A stretch of 64,000 nucleotides of DNA from Catonia carolina (taxonomy: Eukaryota > Arthropoda > Insecta > Hemiptera > Achilidae), in contig JAQMRL010000042.1 of the NCBI GenBank assembly GCA_035578175.1, forward strand, positions 1,106,049 through 1,170,048, in the 5' to 3' direction. Position numbers and translations under genes: made by a program. Of this stretch, positions 61,091 to 64,000 are shown one piece after another. The stretch's first letter is position 1. Each line of letters starts with the position of its first letter. The notes beneath the pieces are model-generated. The model saw nothing but the letters and a program-made list of their open reading frames with translations. It made no database searches and was not told the origin of the DNA.

Positions 61091-62879
61091 TGTCATACAC
61101 CCTTATCGCCACCGTGAACACCCACGGCACAAAAAAAACACAAGCGACAGGTCGGATAGGGTGAGAACAAATAAAATTAGGAAGCGCTGAACAAAACAGA
61201 GGAATCGTTGCATGGGCAAATAAAATCATTCACTAAAAGGTAGCAAAAAAAATATTTAATTTATAACAAAACCAGATTAGGATATAAGATACGAAGCATT
61301 AAATGCTAAAAATACAAATTATAGACTGTTCGGTGTAAACCGAACAATTGCAAGAAAAACAGAATTAATACAATGTGGATAAATAAAAATAAATTTAAAA
61401 AAAAATAAAATTTTTATACAATAACATATAGTATTCTTTGCGTTGGCCAACATACTCAAAATTTTAAATAGTTTTCAATAGAATTAATAACCTTTAAGTT
61501 CAAGTTTCCTGATTACTGCATGAATTTTTTTTATATTTTAGTAATTTAGGTTCATTTTCTTTCATATAGACATTGAATTAAGCATAAAATTTTAAGGTAA
61601 TTTAAATTCCAAGAACCAATCAAAAAAATAGAACATAAATAATAATTTAAATAAAATTAATAAAATTAAATTTTGTAATAATTAGTAGTTGCTTATTTTG
61701 AATAGACTTGAAAATATAATAAAATTATGTAGTGTCTTGACAAGATCTGTTAGTTCGATACTTGCAAATTACCATGATTTAAAAGAGATTTATGAGTAAA
61801 ATGCCAATTGGTTTCGCCGAATTACAGTTGATGGAGAATGATGATTTCACCAAATATTAAAAAAAAAAACAGTCACATACCTCTTTTTTGCAACATATAG
61901 CTGCGAAACACTCACTAGTCCTGGTAATTTAATCTTAAGAAGCCAAATTGAACAATATAATCGAAAACCAGCAGGTAAACCCCATCAAGACGTTGAATTT
62001 CATTTTGATTGGTACAGATCACTTATGGGAATCGAAATACCCAATTAATAATTGTTTAGCTGAAGTCGGCAGGCATTGAAAATTTTAACTGGATGAACTG
62101 CAATAATCAGTATAATTGTATCCACACAGAATCTCCCAAAACATGCACTAAATCGTGCTTTTGTAACGCATACTTGAACCCTGCAGGAAGATCGAACAAG
62201 AGTGTCAATAAATAATAAAAGATCTTACTACAGTACCATCACATATTACAAGTAGAGTAAAAACTTAGGTTATGTAGTATAAGGAAAGTGAGAACAAAAT
62301 ATCGAGTTTTAAAAATTACAATAATAAGCTTTAAAACAATTAGACGAAATACAATAAACTCATCTCTTATAAAAAAATATTTATACAGATAAAATAATAT
62401 CTTTACAAAAGTGATGCAATTAAGTTGCCTAAATTTTAATACACCGGCTAACTTGCAATTAGGAAATAGGCCTAGACTGAAAGTAGCTTAGTTTTACAGA
62501 AATAAAAACTCTCAATAATGTTCTCAGCTTCCGGAATGCCAAAAAGAATTAAGCTTACCATTTCAAATGGGCAGACGAACATACTTTTCCTAAAAGTATC
62601 AAAATAATCACATTTTACGTAAATGAATTTGCATAAGAAAACTTACGTAACAACATTTTACAACGGTAGACATGACACAGGCAGGTTACATCGTCGTAGC
62701 CTGACTTGAGGAACAGAAACAGCACCAAAGAAAAACAACAGAGCGCGCCAGCTTACGGCAAGCAAAACCAATACTATCGGCAATACAGATACGACAAACT
62801 ACTACGATGAACAACGCAGATCAAACTTAATGAAACAGTAACAATCTGCTAATCAGATGTTACACTGCCCTCTCTTTAT
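61091..62879. other. about 1.8 kb AT-rich sequence with nothing recognised
   Basis: No long frames, no repeat shared with the rest of the window, no RNA gene seen. Unannotated exons or regulatory elements cannot be excluded by eye. Confidence 0.5.
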
Positions 62880-62959
62880 TTCTTCTTTTTTTTAATTTTT
62901 TGAAAGCCACATAGAACTACATAAGTTCATCAAACTAAAATAAGCTCATTTCAATTTTT

Positions 62960-63670
62960 GCGGTTCAATTTTTCAGTTTTTGGAGTCCTGTCCTGATGTT
63001 TCCTTCCTTGAATTTTCTCCAGTATTCCCTCAATCCATCTGATCTTCTCTGCCGTTCCTTGTCAGAATACACAACTTTCTGTCGTTTCGTCGGTTTCTGC
63101 TGTTCAAGTCTTGTGGTCTTCAGCCTGTGGTAATTTCCGGATTTTATTTTGAGGTCCTCAAGTGAGATTTGGAGTCCGTTCATGTCCTCCTTAATTTCCC
63201 TGATCCAGTGGGGCTGAATTTTTCTGTTAAGGAAAAAGTTGACGATTTGTTTTGAGATTCCGGAAGAGTCAGTCCTCAAGAGATGTCCAAAGAAGGAAAT
63301 TTTCATTTTCCTCATCTGGTCTGCTAGAGGTTCTGTATTTCTGTATACTTCTTCTTTCGAGACGGGTTTCCATATCCCGTCAGAGAAACATCTTTTGTTC
63401 AGGCATCTCCTGATGATTATTTCTTCTTTATTATATTAGTAAAGATTAAACAGAAGTGGCGATAATGTTCGACTTCGCTCTTGATGGAAGCACAACTCCG
63501 TAATTCATCTCCAAAGGTCGTCACTACATCCTAAAACATATTTATAAATTTAATTAACAAAATATTGAGGGAAACAAAGCACTAAAAGTGATGAAAAGAT
63601 AGCTTTGTGGGGTACAATATCGAAGGTATACGAATAAAGTACTTCTACCACAACAGCAGACTGCTTACCC
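62960..63670 (-). pseudogene. LINE reverse-transcriptase and C-terminal relic
   Basis: On minus, degenerate RT pieces (FDIVPHKAI, then LSPLLFNLY) precede MRKMKISFFGHLLRTDSSG and IQPHWIREIKEDMNGL. Several frame changes. Same style as the 51-kb and 60-kb relics. Confidence 0.75.
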
Positions 63671-63708
63671 GATCTAGCATTACGGATTTATTTATTTAAA
63701 ATGAAACT

Positions 63709-64000
63709 ACTATACGCGCGCCAGCTCATGATCTCTGTCGCCTGGGGAAGTGGGGCGGGTGGCATAATAGAATGCGAGTAATATATTTGTCTTATCGTGC
63801 AGTCCAAAAACATTTAGTCATCGTGTAAATATTATTATTATGTCTATATATTTATTATAGGCCTACGTATTATTGCTTTTCACAACGGATACACGTGTCA
63901 CAATATACAGTTGTACATTTGTGCTAATGCGTCTCGGATGTGTTAATCATTATTCATGATTTTTGATCACTAAAGTGATTTTTATTTTGAAATTAAAGTG
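63709..64000 (+). mobile_element. family E, copy 4, 3' end cut by the window
   Basis: Begins ACTATACGCGCGCCAGCTC and follows copies 1 and 2 to the window end. Confidence 0.85.

Overview
The window looks like gene-poor, AT-rich, transposon-saturated arthropod nuclear DNA. Evidence: mariner, pogo/Tigger, PIF/Harbinger and Helitron relics, an intact I-type LINE, several tRNA-derived SINE families, GT-AG introns, AATAAA signals, and no bacterial gene layout. An insect is likely; Hemiptera is only a guess from the style of the dispersed repeats.

The one host locus I can support lies on the minus strand. A single exon (27737-36735) encodes the second half of a Ly6/uPAR-like (DUF753-type) cysteine domain. 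It continues without a stop into about 2,900 residues of Thr/Ser/Gly tandem repeats, which is a giant mucin-like protein. Two AATAAA signals follow its stop codon within 60 bases. Upstream in gene order are two near-identical 117-base exons (47183-47299 and 48211-48327), each encoding the first half of such a domain. Both are in the same splice phase as the giant exon. A third, diverged first-half exon (6195-6314) lies downstream and probably belongs to a neighbouring paralogue. A relic resembling the giant gene's 3' UTR (about 46360-46432) also suggests tandem duplication in this locus.

Layout. 1-6180: mariner, SINEs and a 1.7-kb palindrome. 6181-6320: Ly6 exon. 6450-27370: nested repeats, mainly family B (about 400 bp), family D (about 1 kb carrying a TG/CA microsatellite), family H MITEs, tRNA-SINEs and pogo-type elements. 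22500-23150: a TATA-bearing minigene-like repeat with histone-type hairpins. 27660-36735: mucin gene. 36740-47180: intron holding a non-autonomous inverted-repeat transposon, family E and a complete 6.2-kb I-type LINE with two open ORFs. 46800-48330: foldback with four DR1 motifs, exon A2, a 133-bp tandem array and exon A1. 48366-64000: further DNA transposons, SINE/satellite units, LINE relics and Helitron remnants.

Apart from the mucin/Ly6 locus and the LINE, every open frame I examined is a transposon fossil, a microsatellite or an antisense shadow. Repeat family names (B, D, E, F, H, S, V, W, X) are labels for this window only. Most repeat boundaries are good to about 5-20 bases.
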